Notes under the pieces: generated by a model
Told to the model about the DNA's origin: nothing
The model's input: the letters and a program-made list of their open reading frames with translations, nothing else
The model's database searches: none
Made by a program: the position numbers and the translations under genes
Shown here: piece by piece, positions 1 through 10,269 of the stretch
Numbering within the stretch: position 1 is the stretch's first letter
How the letters are laid out: each line of letters opens with the position of its first letter
Source of the DNA: an uncultured Alphaproteobacteria bacterium
GTDB lineage: Bacteria; Pseudomonadota; Alphaproteobacteria; CAAHEQ01; UBA3637
Direction: 5' to 3'
Length of the DNA stretch: 33,149 bases
NCBI GenBank assembly: GCA_947627155.1
Contig: CANQUX010000018.1
Location: 1 to 33,149 of the forward strand

Positions 1-1
1 T

Positions 2-589
2 GAATCCTGCGGGTGCCGTGATAACGGTTTGTGTTTTACAACATTCGGAAAAGAGTATTATTGTCATAAAACTAAAAAAAGTTCACTTATTGACGGCGAA
101 ACGGGAGCTTGCAAAAAAATAGACTTGCCTATTCATAAAACACTTAGCGATGGTGTGAACGTGTGGTTGTCAACAAATATTGTTAATTATTGGAATACAT
201 GTCGCTTATGCGAAGCGCGAGCCGGAAAAAACGGAACACATTGTTCGGAAAATGGTTATCAATCACCGAATATGGTAGATTTAGATTTCTTCCAATGCGC
301 GGACAAAGAAAAAATTGCACAAACATTTCAAGATAATACAAAGTTTTGGTGTCATAAAACATCGGCAGATACAACGGTATATGATGAAAACAATGTTCCG
401 GATCGTGTTAAAGAAATTGACAATCTGTTGACATCTACTGACTGGGCGCCTTGGTTAACAGATGTATCGCCGGAATTAAACAAAACACTTCGAATGGCTT
501 TGTATAAAGACGTATACGCTCCCGGATCTATAAACTATTGTACTTACGGACACGATGATACCAGTCATCATTTTCCGCTTTGCCGATGA
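2..589 (+). CDS. C-terminal part of a cysteine-rich surface protein (partial)
   Basis: The frame is open from base 2 (E-S-C-G-C-R-D...) to a TGA at 587-589, so the 5' end lies outside the window. About 195 residues are visible and they are rich in Cys, Trp, Asn and Asp. A module with Y-W-N-T-C-R-L-C-E-A-R-A, then W-C-H-K-T and a terminal P-L-C-R matches the C-terminal module of the minus-strand protein at 31168-32790 (W-W-T-S-C-R-F-C-A-A-H-A, Y-Y-C-T-E-T, A-L-C-R-E). The two are therefore paralogues. I infer that the missing N-terminus is a type IV pilin-like anchor, as in that paralogue, and that the protein is exported and disulfide-bonded. The molecular function is unknown. Confidence 0.75.
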   Translation, partial: ESCGCRDNGLCFTTFGKEYYCHKTKKSSLIDGETGACKKIDLPIHKTLSDGVNVWLSTNIVNYWNTCRLCEARAGKNGTHCSENGYQSPNMVDLDFFQCADKEKIAQTFQDNTKFWCHKTSADTTVYDENNVPDRVKEIDNLLTSTDWAPWLTDVSPELNKTLRMALYKDVYAPGSINYCTYGHDDTSHHFPLCR

Positions 590-621
590 AATAAATATTG
601 CTTTATTCGTTCAAAATCAAA

Positions 622-646
622 GCAAGCGGAAAATGTTTTCGCTTGC
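622..646 (+). terminator. Hairpin after the partial surface gene, possible terminator
   Basis: GCAAGCG (622-628) pairs with CGCTTGC (640-646), and AAAA/TTTT inside can extend the stem. It lies 33 bases after the stop of the partial gene and before the ATP synthase operon. No clear T-run follows, so intrinsic termination is uncertain. Confidence 0.35.
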
Positions 647-690
647 AGGCTTGAATTATGATAAAAAAACAGATAATTTTAATAAAAGCC

Positions 691-719
691 TTGCAAAGAA
701 AATTGAAATGTGTTACAAA
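691..719 (+). promoter_or_regulatory. Candidate sigma70 promoter of the ATP synthase operon
   Basis: TTGCAA (691-696), a 17-base spacer, then TACAAA (714-719), ending 25 bases before the chosen start at 745. A second candidate lies just upstream: TTGAAT 651-656, 17 bases, TAATTT 674-679. Both are imperfect and lie in AT-rich DNA. Confidence 0.35.
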
Positions 720-744
720 ATGCATTATTTTTTGTAAAGGATTG

Positions 745-2561
745 ATGAAAATGACAGCAGAAAAACAAGAAAATTTATTTACCGTGAATGCGCCGAAGTA
801 TGTGGAAGTGGAATCGGCCGTTTCTTTAACGGAAAAACAGTTAGACGGTTTAAAAAAACGGTTGCAGAAAGTTTTAAATAGCGAAAACTTTATTTTGCAG
901 GTGAAAGTGAATCCGTTGTTGCTCGGCGGGTTGTCGCTGAAAGTGGATTCGCTTTTAATTGACGCCTCCGTGAAAGGACAGTTGCAATCGTTTGAGAGGG
1001 AAATTGAACGCAAAGTTTCTGCCGCCGTTGATGTAACGAAAATCACCGATTTGTTTGTGGAAAGCGTGCGCGATTTTAAAGAAAAAACGGTTGTGAACGA
1101 AGTCGGTACCGTGTTATCCGTGTCGGACGGCGTTGCCAAAGTGGAAGGCTTAAACGGCATTGCCTCGGGCGAAAGGGTTGTTTTCGAATCCGGCGCGCAC
1201 GGCATGGCGTTAAACTTGAATCCCGATTCGGTCGATGTGGTTATTTTTAATGAGGCGCAAAATATTCGCGAAAAAGAGCAGGTGAAACGAACGGGGTTAA
1301 CGAATACCGTTCCCGTCGGCAAAGAATTGTTGGGGCGTGTTTTAAATCCGCTCGGGGAGCCGTTGGACGGCAAAGGCGGCTTCGATGAGTTGCCCCAAAA
1401 GCCCGTTAATGCTCCCGCACCGCCCATTATTGCTCGCGCCCCCGTGAATAAGCCCATTCAAACGGGTATTAAAGGAATTGATGCCTTGGTGCCGATCGGT
1501 CGCGGACAGCGCGAATTGATTATCGGCGATCGTCAAACGGGAAAAACCGCCATTATTTTGGATACGATTATCAGCCAGAAAGAAATCAATGCCAAAGTGT
1601 CCGATGAAGAAAAATTATTCTGTGTGTATGTGGCAATCGGACAAAAACAATCCACCGTTCGCGATATTATGCGTACGCTTGAAAAATACGGCGCCATGGA
1701 TTATACCGTGATTGTATCGGCAACGGCTGCCGACAGCGCCGCCATGCAATATTTGGCACCGTACGCCGGTTGCACCATCGGGGAATATTTCCGCGATAAT
1801 AAAATGAACGCTATTGTGTTTTATGATGATTTATCAAAGCATGCCGTGGCTTATCGGGAAATGTCGTTGTTGTTAAAACGTCCCGCCGGACGGGAAGCTT
1901 ATCCCGGCGATGTGTTTTATTTGCACTCAAAACTTTTGGAGCGTGCCGCGCAACTCAGTGCGGAAAACGGCGGCGGTTCCTTAACGGCTTTGCCCGTGAT
2001 TGAAACGCAGGAGGGCGATGTTTCCGCTTATATTCCCACAAACGTGATTTCCATTACCGACGGTCAGATTTTCTTGGAAACAACCTTGTTCCATCAGGGG
2101 GTGCGTCCGGCCATTAACGTGGGGTTGTCGGTTTCGCGTGTGGGATCGGCGGCACAAAGTAAAGCCATGAAAAAAGTGGCCGGTTCTTTAAAACTTGACT
2201 TGGCGCAATATCGGGAGGTGGTTTCGTTTTCGCAGTTTGCGTCTGATTTGGATCCCGCAACGCAGTCATTGCTTAACCGCGGGGCGCGTTTAACGGAAAT
2301 TATGAAACAAAAGCAATATAAGCCTTATTCCATGGCGCAGGAGGTTATTTCCATTTATGCCGGCGTAAACGGGCGACTGGATGAGGTTTCCTTGTCGAAA
2401 GTGGCTTTGTTTGAGCAAAAATTACAGGAAAAAGTGGCCAACCGATATCCCGAAATTTTGCAATCCGTTGAACAAACGCGCGATTTAAGCGATGCGGTTA
2501 AAACAAAACTCAATCAGGTGTTGGATCTGGTTGTTGAAGAAATGGCGGAAAGTGCGGATAA

Positions 2562-2565
<4 letters not shown>
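745..2565 (+). CDS. atpA: Fused ATP synthase delta C-terminal domain + alpha subunit
   Basis: The 606-residue product is about 95 residues longer than a normal alpha subunit. Residues ~14-86 look like the C-terminal domain of the delta/OSCP subunit (AtpH): [14 protein letters not shown] at the start and [10 protein letters not shown] near the end, as in the usual VIDGSVRGQL motif. Residues ~97-606 are a complete alpha subunit with [13 protein letters not shown], Walker A GDRQTGKT at 261-268, [16 protein letters not shown] and [12 protein letters not shown]. The delta N-terminal domain is absent, and 590-744 does not encode it. Start at 745 (ATGAAAATG) follows AAAGG at 736-740; 751 is the alternative. 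It opens the F1 operon and overlaps atpG by ATGA. Alpha forms the non-catalytic sites of the F1 hexamer, while delta normally ties F1 to the peripheral stalk. Confidence 0.93.
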
Positions 2566-5599
<3,034 letters not shown>

Positions 5600-5744
5600 C
5601 AAAATTTTTTTTGTTTAAAAAATGTTTTCGGTTGGCGGTTGCTTTGCCGAGGTGTTACTTTGCCGGATTAATGGCGTGAAAAACGAGTTTTTTAAAAAAA
5701 ACTCAAAAAAAATGAAAAAAAATAACGATTTTTTAAAAAAATGC

Positions 5745-5773
5745 TTGACAAGCATTGTTAAAATATCTATCAT
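5745..5773 (+). promoter_or_regulatory. Strong sigma70-like promoter of the NSLPPTP repeat gene
   Basis: A perfect -35 TTGACA (5745-5750), 17-base spacer and TATCAT (5768-5773). Transcription would start near 5780, giving a ~75-base leader that contains the hairpins at 5791-5835. The upstream stretch 5600-5744 is AT-rich, with oligo-A/T runs that can pair (GAGTTTTTT 5685-5693 with AAAAAACTC 5696-5704). No gene is credible there. Confidence 0.75.
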
Positions 5774-5790
5774 GCAGGAAAAATTTTTGA

Positions 5791-5835
5791 AAATCCGATT
5801 GCGGCGTTATGCCGCCTTTGTTTTTGGTCGGATTT
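5791..5835 (+). promoter_or_regulatory. Nested hairpin in the leader of the NSLPPTP gene
   Basis: The outer arms AAATCCGA (5791-5798) and TCGGATTT (5828-5835) pair perfectly. Inside them GCGGC (5801-5805) pairs with GCCGC (5811-5815) around a GTTAT loop. The structure ends 8 bases before the GAGGAAAG ribosome site at 5843-5850. It could stabilise the transcript or control translation. I do not recognise it as a known riboswitch. Confidence 0.5.
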
Positions 5836-5853
5836 AATAATAGAGGAAAGAAA

Positions 5854-6303
5854 ATGAAAAAATATATTAAAACAATAGGCAGAGGCGTATTGTGTGTCGG
5901 AATGGCTTTTTTTAATACGGCGTTTATGACGCAAAATTCTTTGCCGCCCACGCCGGATGAAGGTGCCGGAGAAAACGAACAAGGCAATACGGGTCAAAAA
6001 ATTTGCAATTCTTTACCGCCGACTCCGGAGTACCCCGTTCGCGTGATTAAGGCACAAAATTCTTTACCGCCGACGCCGGATCATGCGGTACGCGGTATTT
6101 GCAATTCTTTGCCGCCGACGCCGGAGTACCCTGTTCGCGTGATTAAGGCACAAAATTCTTTGCCGCCCACGCCGGATCATGCGGTACGCGGTATTTGTAA
6201 TTCTTTACCGCCGACTCCGGAACGGAATCGAATTGCGCGGCAGCGAATATCTTCTCCCTTGTGTTTTTATCTTATGCAACAAAGACAGCATACACGCGTT
6301 TAA
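5854..6303 (+). CDS. Secreted repeat protein with six NSLPPTP motifs
   Basis: 149 residues. The start at 5854 is set by GAGGAAAG, and the N-terminus (M-K-K-Y-I-K, then a hydrophobic stretch to about residue 24) looks like an export signal without a clear AxA cleavage site. The motif N-S-L-P-P-T-P-[DE] occurs six times, starting at residues 28, 52, 69, 84, 101 and 116. From residue 50 the protein is built of a 32-residue unit (two NSLPPTP motifs, preceded by I-C and by A-Q) repeated twice and then cut short. The two full units are identical in protein and differ by 5 bases, all synonymous, so the frame is under selection. The tail after residue 123 is basic and not repeated. I do not recognise a family; Pro-rich motifs often bind proteins. 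Confidence 0.72.
   Translation: MKKYIKTIGRGVLCVGMAFFNTAFMTQNSLPPTPDEGAGENEQGNTGQKICNSLPPTPEYPVRVIKAQNSLPPTPDHAVRGICNSLPPTPEYPVRVIKAQNSLPPTPDHAVRGICNSLPPTPERNRIARQRISSPLCFYLMQQRQHTRV
6001..6222 (+). repeat. 96-bp tandem coding repeat (2.3 copies)
   Basis: Units at 6001-6096 and 6097-6192, with a partial unit at 6193-6222. The two full units differ at five positions, all at third codon positions (TTA/TTG twice, ACT/ACG, CCC/CCT, CCG/CCC). Each unit itself contains two diverged half-units around NSLPPTP. The repeat lies within the gene at 5854-6303. Confidence 0.9.
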
Positions 6304-6340
6304 TCTTTTTCAAAAAAGTGTTTTTTTCTGAAATATCTTG

Positions 6341-6369
6341 TTGATTCTCTTTTCAATGAGTGTTATACT
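6341..6369 (+). promoter_or_regulatory. Sigma70-like promoter of the EGF-repeat gene
   Basis: TTGATT (6341-6346), 17-base spacer, TATACT (6364-6369). It lies 51 bases before the chosen start at 6421, so the gene is probably transcribed separately from the repeat gene upstream. Confidence 0.6.
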
Positions 6370-6420
6370 TTTTGAAAATAACAGAATTTTAATCAATTGT
6401 TTATGAGAAGGAGCGGGTTT

Positions 6421-7899
6421 ATGGGAATGAATTTTTCGGAAAAATCTCATTTGAAAAATCAAAAACGGTCTCATGAAAGTGGTATGGCTGTTAAAGAATT
6501 AGCCAGAGTTGTTGCTATTTGGACTGTTGTTATTTTGCTTGGATGGTTAGGCTATTCTTTTTTCACGACTTATCGTCATTGTGATAATGTGATTGATGAA
6601 TTAAAGTTTTTATCAAATGACTATTCCATTCACATGCAGCAGATGGCTCTTGTTCCGGAAGAAGGAACTGTTTTGGAAAAGGGAGCCGCTTTGAAAGACG
6701 GTTATTATTATACGGCAATGGGATATGAAGATCATTTTGTAATTGAAATTAAGGGATTGTCTGTTTCCGAATGTCGTAAATTAGCTGATTGGAATTGGCC
6801 GTTGCCTTATAAGATTGAGCCGAATATTTCGAACGGAAAGTGTGAAGCAATTTCTTTTTTATTTAAAAATAATTTATCTGTTCATGCTGATTCGGATGTT
6901 CAAGGGTGTACCGTCTTTGGCTCATGGAACGGCGAAAAATGTGTTTGTCAGGCGGGATATACCGGAAACAGATGTCAAAAATGTGATGTGGCTGCCGGTT
7001 TTGACAGTCAGGATGTAAACGGCAAGTGTTATATATCTTCAAAACGGGAATTTTGTACTGTTGATGCGTTTTGTAACGGGCATGCCTCTGCCGTTGAATT
7101 CAATCCCACATGCAGTTGCCAAAAGTGTGATATGGGATATTTCGGGGAGCATTGTGAACAGTTTGAACCGAGCGGTAATGTTTGTAACGGACACGGAAAA
7201 GATGTTTATTGGTATAATGCATCGGTACAAAGCAAAAAAGGCGGCGGTTGTGATTGTCGGGACGGTTTTTACGGTCGACGGTGTGAGTTAACGGATAAAA
7301 ATCAAGAATGTAACGGACATGGAGAAATATACGGCTACGGCTTTTGCGAATGTCAGGAAGGGTTTTCCGGAAAAGATTGTGAACAAGCCGTTTCTCTGCC
7401 ACCTTGCGGCACATCTCAATATGCTCCGCAAGGCCAACGCGTTTATTTGAACGGACAGAGTTTTTGTCTGTGTCATCAGGGGTATTACGGTGAAAATTGT
7501 TCTAATCAGTGCTTAAACAGTTGTAAATCGGGTTATCGGGTTTATAAAGGAAACGTTTGCGGGTGTGAATGTTATAACGGCTATTATGGAGATGATTGTT
7601 CCCAAAAATGCACTAATACATGCAAATATGGTTATGCCGTTTATAAAGACGGGGTCTGTGGGTGCGAATGTTACAGCGGGTATTATGGCGAAACATGTGA
7701 AATGAATTGCGCGAATCAAATTAACTGCATAAATGGCGGAAAGGCGGCTTATAAAGACGGAGCCTGTGTGTGTGAATGTCCGGAAAACGTGTTCGGTAAA
7801 GTATGCGAACATCGGTGTGCCGATGAAATAACTTGTCCGAAAGGTTCAATTGCTTTTTATGGCAACGGACAATGTCAGTGTTCTGATATTGTCAAGTAA
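6421..7899 (+). CDS. Pilin-like membrane-anchored protein with EGF-like repeats
   Basis: 492 residues. The start at 6421 is fixed by AAGGAG at 6408-6413 with 7 bases between. The N-terminus has a basic leader, then S-G|M-A-V-K-E-L (residues 20-27) and a hydrophobic helix to about residue 48. This fits a type IV prepilin peptidase site with Glu at +5. After a pilin-like domain (~50-160) come about eight EGF-like modules with the C-x-C-x(2-3)-G-[YF] pattern, beginning near residues 174, 231, 277, 309, 349, 380, 413 and 449 (e.g. CVCQAGYTGNRC, CECQEGFSGKDC). The last module is incomplete and the protein ends shortly after. Many disulfides are expected outside the cytoplasm. EGF modules are common in animal proteins and uncommon in bacteria, so a host-contact or adhesion role is inferred. 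It is related in design to 31168-32790. Confidence 0.8.
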   Translation: MGMNFSEKSHLKNQKRSHESGMAVKELARVVAIWTVVILLGWLGYSFFTTYRHCDNVIDELKFLSNDYSIHMQQMALVPEEGTVLEKGAALKDGYYYTAMGYEDHFVIEIKGLSVSECRKLADWNWPLPYKIEPNISNGKCEAISFLFKNNLSVHADSDVQGCTVFGSWNGEKCVCQAGYTGNRCQKCDVAAGFDSQDVNGKCYISSKREFCTVDAFCNGHASAVEFNPTCSCQKCDMGYFGEHCEQFEPSGNVCNGHGKDVYWYNASVQSKKGGGCDCRDGFYGRRCELTDKNQECNGHGEIYGYGFCECQEGFSGKDCEQAVSLPPCGTSQYAPQGQRVYLNGQSFCLCHQGYYGENCSNQCLNSCKSGYRVYKGNVCGCECYNGYYGDDCSQKCTNTCKYGYAVYKDGVCGCECYSGYYGETCEMNCANQINCINGGKAAYKDGACVCECPENVFGKVCEHRCADEITCPKGSIAFYGNGQCQCSDIVK

Positions 7900-7986
7900 A
7901 AGAAACACATTGTTTCGGGGGATAAGAGGTCTTCTTTTCTCTTTCGCAATTGTGATTAACCCGTTGAAACATATCATTTTATGATT

Positions 7987-8015
7987 TTGTCATACAAAGA
8001 TATTTATTTTTAAAT
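7987..8015 (+). promoter_or_regulatory. Candidate promoter of the outer-membrane protein gene
   Basis: TTGTCA (7987-7992), 17 bases, TTAAAT (8010-8015), in the 199-base gap before the gene at 8099. A small perfect hairpin, CCTATT-GTT-AATAGG (8054-8068), lies in the predicted leader. Confidence 0.35.
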
Positions 8016-8098
8016 ATTTTTGTGTGAAAGGCTGGACAAGTGCTTTTCTTCTTCCTATTGTTAATAGGCTTCGTATATTTTTAAGAAAGGAGAATAAC

Positions 8099-8686
8099 AT
8101 GAAGAAGTATTTATTATCAAGTTTGGCGGTTGCCGGGTTAATGATGTTTTCTGTCGGCGCGCAAGCTATTGATTTCAGTAAACCTTACATTGTCGGTGAA
8201 GCCGGTTATTCATTCGGCATTAAAAACACCGGAGATGCAGGTTTATTAGGTATCGGTACGGGTTATCATTTCAATGAATATGCTCGCGGCGACATTACGG
8301 TCGGTTATCGCGGTTGGGGTGATGTAAATATGAAAGGGGAACCCAAGAGAAAAACGGATGTCTGGTCTTTACCCGTTTTAGCTAATTTATATTTAACTTA
8401 TCCGGTTTATGATAATATCAGTGTTTACGGTATGGGCGGTTTAGGTATGGCTTGGAATAAAACAGACAGTATGCCCGATGCCAAAGCAGCTACAAAATCC
8501 AATTTTGCATGGACGGCCGGTATCGGTCTTGACTATTATGTCAACACATGCCTTTCATTTGATTTAGGTTATCGTTATACGGATTTAGGGCAAGCCCGTG
8601 TGAAAATCAGAGACGGCTATGTCGGACAAGGCAAGAGCGATATGCGATCGAATGATGTGAAACTTTCGGCTAGATACTATTTTTAA
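8099..8686 (+). CDS. Outer-membrane beta-barrel protein (OmpA/OmpX/Omp25-like)
   Basis: 195 residues. AAGGAG at 8087-8092 selects the ATG at 8099. A clear signal peptide ends in V-G-A-Q-A at residue 23. The rest alternates hydrophobic and polar residues in strands typical of an 8-stranded barrel: Y-I-V-G-E-A-G-Y-S-F-G, G-I-G-T-G-Y-H-F-N, L-D-Y-Y-V-N and L-G-Y-R-Y-T-D-L. It ends in A-R-Y-Y-F, the aromatic C-terminus recognised by the Bam machinery. Such proteins in Alphaproteobacteria act as surface antigens or envelope stabilisers; the exact role is not shown. It is a single gene closed by a strong terminator. Confidence 0.88.
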   Translation: MKKYLLSSLAVAGLMMFSVGAQAIDFSKPYIVGEAGYSFGIKNTGDAGLLGIGTGYHFNEYARGDITVGYRGWGDVNMKGEPKRKTDVWSLPVLANLYLTYPVYDNISVYGMGGLGMAWNKTDSMPDAKAATKSNFAWTAGIGLDYYVNTCLSFDLGYRYTDLGQARVKIRDGYVGQGKSDMRSNDVKLSARYYF

Positions 8687-8711
8687 GATATTCTCTTAAA
8701 AATACTGGGGC

Positions 8712-8746
8712 ATACGCGGCGTTTATCCTTGGACGCCGCGTATTTT
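8712..8746 (+). terminator. Intrinsic terminator after the outer-membrane protein gene
   Basis: An 11-bp perfect GC-rich stem (8712-8722 with 8733-8743), a 10-base loop, then TTTT. It sits between convergent genes and may also serve rluD, although the T-run is weaker on that strand. Confidence 0.88.
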
Positions 8747-9751
8747 CTATTGATTTGTTTCCAAAAAATTTTTTAGTTGTATCATATCTTCCGGTAAGCC
8801 CGCTTCAAAAGAAAGATGCTTTTGCGTTGTCGGATGAATAAATCCCAAAAAGCCGGCGTGGAGTGCTTGTCGCGGAAAATAACGCAAATATTCCGGCGCC
8901 GTTTTGGGAATGATGCCATAGACCGAATCGCCGATTAACGAGTGATTGATTGAAGCTAAATGAACGCGAATTTGATGTGTGCGTCCCGTTTCCAAAACAC
9001 ACCGAATATAAGAAGCCGGACCCGTTTGATAAACGGCAATGCGCTCATAATGCGTTACGGCCGGTTTTCCGTTTGTTTTCACAATAGCCATTTTTTGCCG
9101 ATTTGTCGGACTGCGTCCGATGGCGCCGGTGACAATACCTGTTTCATTGAGCATTTTTTGCCAAACAAATGCCTGATAAACCCGTTCGATGGTGTGGGCT
9201 GAAAATTGCTTCGATAATTGTTGATGTGCCAAATCGTTTTTGGCAATGACCAATATGCCGCTGGTGTCTTTATCGATGCGATGCACAATACCCGGGCGAA
9301 TCACCCCGCCGATGCCGGAAAGAGAATCGTGACAATGATAAAGCAGTGCATTAACCAAAGTGCCGCTCATATTGCCCGCCCCCGGATGAACAACCATTCC
9401 GGCCGGTTTGTTCACGACCAAAACATCGTTGTCTTCATAAAGAATATCCAGCTCAATTTTTTCGGGCTGCGGTACGGCCGGTTGCGCCTGTGGCGGAACA
9501 ACAGTGAAAAACTCATCGGGACGGATGCGATAATCGGCTTCATCAATTATTTTTCCGTTTTGATTTTTAACGCATCCGTTTTCAATAAAGCGAATAATTT
9601 GATTACGGGAATGTTGCGGAAAAGCGGCGACTAAAAATTTATCAAGGCGCATATTTTTTGTTTCCGCCGTTACTTTTTGCGTGACAAAATCATTATTTTG
9701 TGTATACAATGACTCATCGGAGAAAATATCGTCTGAAAGTAAATCAGGCAT
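8747..9751 (-). CDS. rluD: 23S rRNA pseudouridine synthase, RluD type
   Basis: 334 residues. An S4 RNA-binding domain (R-L-D-K-F-L-V-A-A-F, residues ~35-95) is followed by the RluA-type catalytic domain. The motif HRIDKDTSG carries the catalytic Asp. N-K-P-A-G-M-V-V-H-P-G and the C-terminal G-R-T-H-Q-I-R-V-H-L motif are intact. The family makes pseudouridines in 23S rRNA helix 69. AAAGGA precedes the ATG. It is divergent from the small membrane protein at 9784, with only 32 bases between starts, so the promoters must overlap. Confidence 0.93.
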   Translation of the reverse strand: MPDLLSDDIFSDESLYTQNNDFVTQKVTAETKNMRLDKFLVAAFPQHSRNQIIRFIENGCVKNQNGKIIDEADYRIRPDEFFTVVPPQAQPAVPQPEKIELDILYEDNDVLVVNKPAGMVVHPGAGNMSGTLVNALLYHCHDSLSGIGGVIRPGIVHRIDKDTSGILVIAKNDLAHQQLSKQFSAHTIERVYQAFVWQKMLNETGIVTGAIGRSPTNRQKMAIVKTNGKPAVTHYERIAVYQTGPASYIRCVLETGRTHQIRVHLASINHSLIGDSVYGIIPKTAPEYLRYFPRQALHAGFLGFIHPTTQKHLSFEAGLPEDMIQLKNFLETNQ

Positions 9752-9783
9752 TTTGATCCTTTCTGTTTAATGAGGAAAAGTAA

Positions 9784-10122
9784 ATGAAAGCTGTTCTGTT
9801 TTTAAAATTTTTGGTGTTCATTTTTTCAATTTTGTTATTGTTAGGTTTTACTTTTATCGCTTATAAAATAGCAGATACCCGTCAACAAAGCAAGATAAAA
9901 ACACAAGGAACGGCTGTTTCTTTGCCGATGGTTGAAAAAACAGATTTGCCGGACGGTGAAAAAGTGAGTCTTTCTGTTTTAATGCCCGATGAAGAAATCG
10001 TAACGGCGTTTGCCTGTTCGGAAGATGTTTGTCTGATAACGAAAAATGCCGAGAAGCAAAACCGTATTTTGGTTATTTATCCGCAAACGGGATATCTTAA
10101 AACCGTTATTCAACTCCGTTAA
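9784..10122 (+). CDS. Small single-pass membrane protein next to rluD
   Basis: 112 residues with one transmembrane segment (about residues 6-28). After it comes a short, probably periplasmic domain with two Cys in C-S-E-D-V-C (near residues 78-83), then a beta-rich end (R-I-L-V-I-Y-P-Q-T-G-Y). GAGGAAAAG precedes the ATG. Short membrane proteins divergent from an rluA-family gene occur in other Alphaproteobacteria (DUF6476-like); I suggest this assignment from layout and length, not from a clear motif. The function is unknown. Confidence 0.7.
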   Translation: MKAVLFLKFLVFIFSILLLLGFTFIAYKIADTRQQSKIKTQGTAVSLPMVEKTDLPDGEKVSLSVLMPDEEIVTAFACSEDVCLITKNAEKQNRILVIYPQTGYLKTVIQLR

Positions 10123-10164
10123 TAACAATTTTTTAATCGATTTTTAAGATTAAAAGCATTATTC

Positions 10165-10203
10165 GGTCGATTTTTTTTAATATTTTGATTAAATCGGCCT
10201 TTT
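10165..10203 (+). terminator. Terminator-like hairpin before the flagellar block
   Basis: GGTCGATTT (10165-10173) pairs with AAATCGGCC (10191-10199, one G-U pair) and is followed by TTTTATT. It separates the small membrane protein from the FliF-FliG gene. Confidence 0.6.
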
Positions 10204-10269
10204 ATTAACGGAATTTTCATTTTTTTGAGCGACAATATACCGCATCAGAAATAATTGAAGGATTTTGTT

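Noticed and set aside
590-744. Possible N-terminal part of delta (AtpH) before the alpha fusion
   Set aside because: The in-frame sequence ([12 protein letters not shown]) does not resemble the delta N-terminal domain, and the frame gives at most 29 residues.
603-1457. Long minus-strand reading frame across the delta-alpha gene
   Set aside because: It is a shadow of a clearly conserved gene, and its protein has no recognisable pattern.
5622-5837. Plus-strand reading frame of 71 codons upstream of the repeat gene
   Set aside because: It is Lys/Phe-rich from A/T runs, has no ribosome site and overlaps the promoter and hairpin.
6001-6222. Possible CRISPR or non-coding satellite
   Set aside because: The units abut without spacers, keep one frame and differ only synonymously, so they are a coding repeat.
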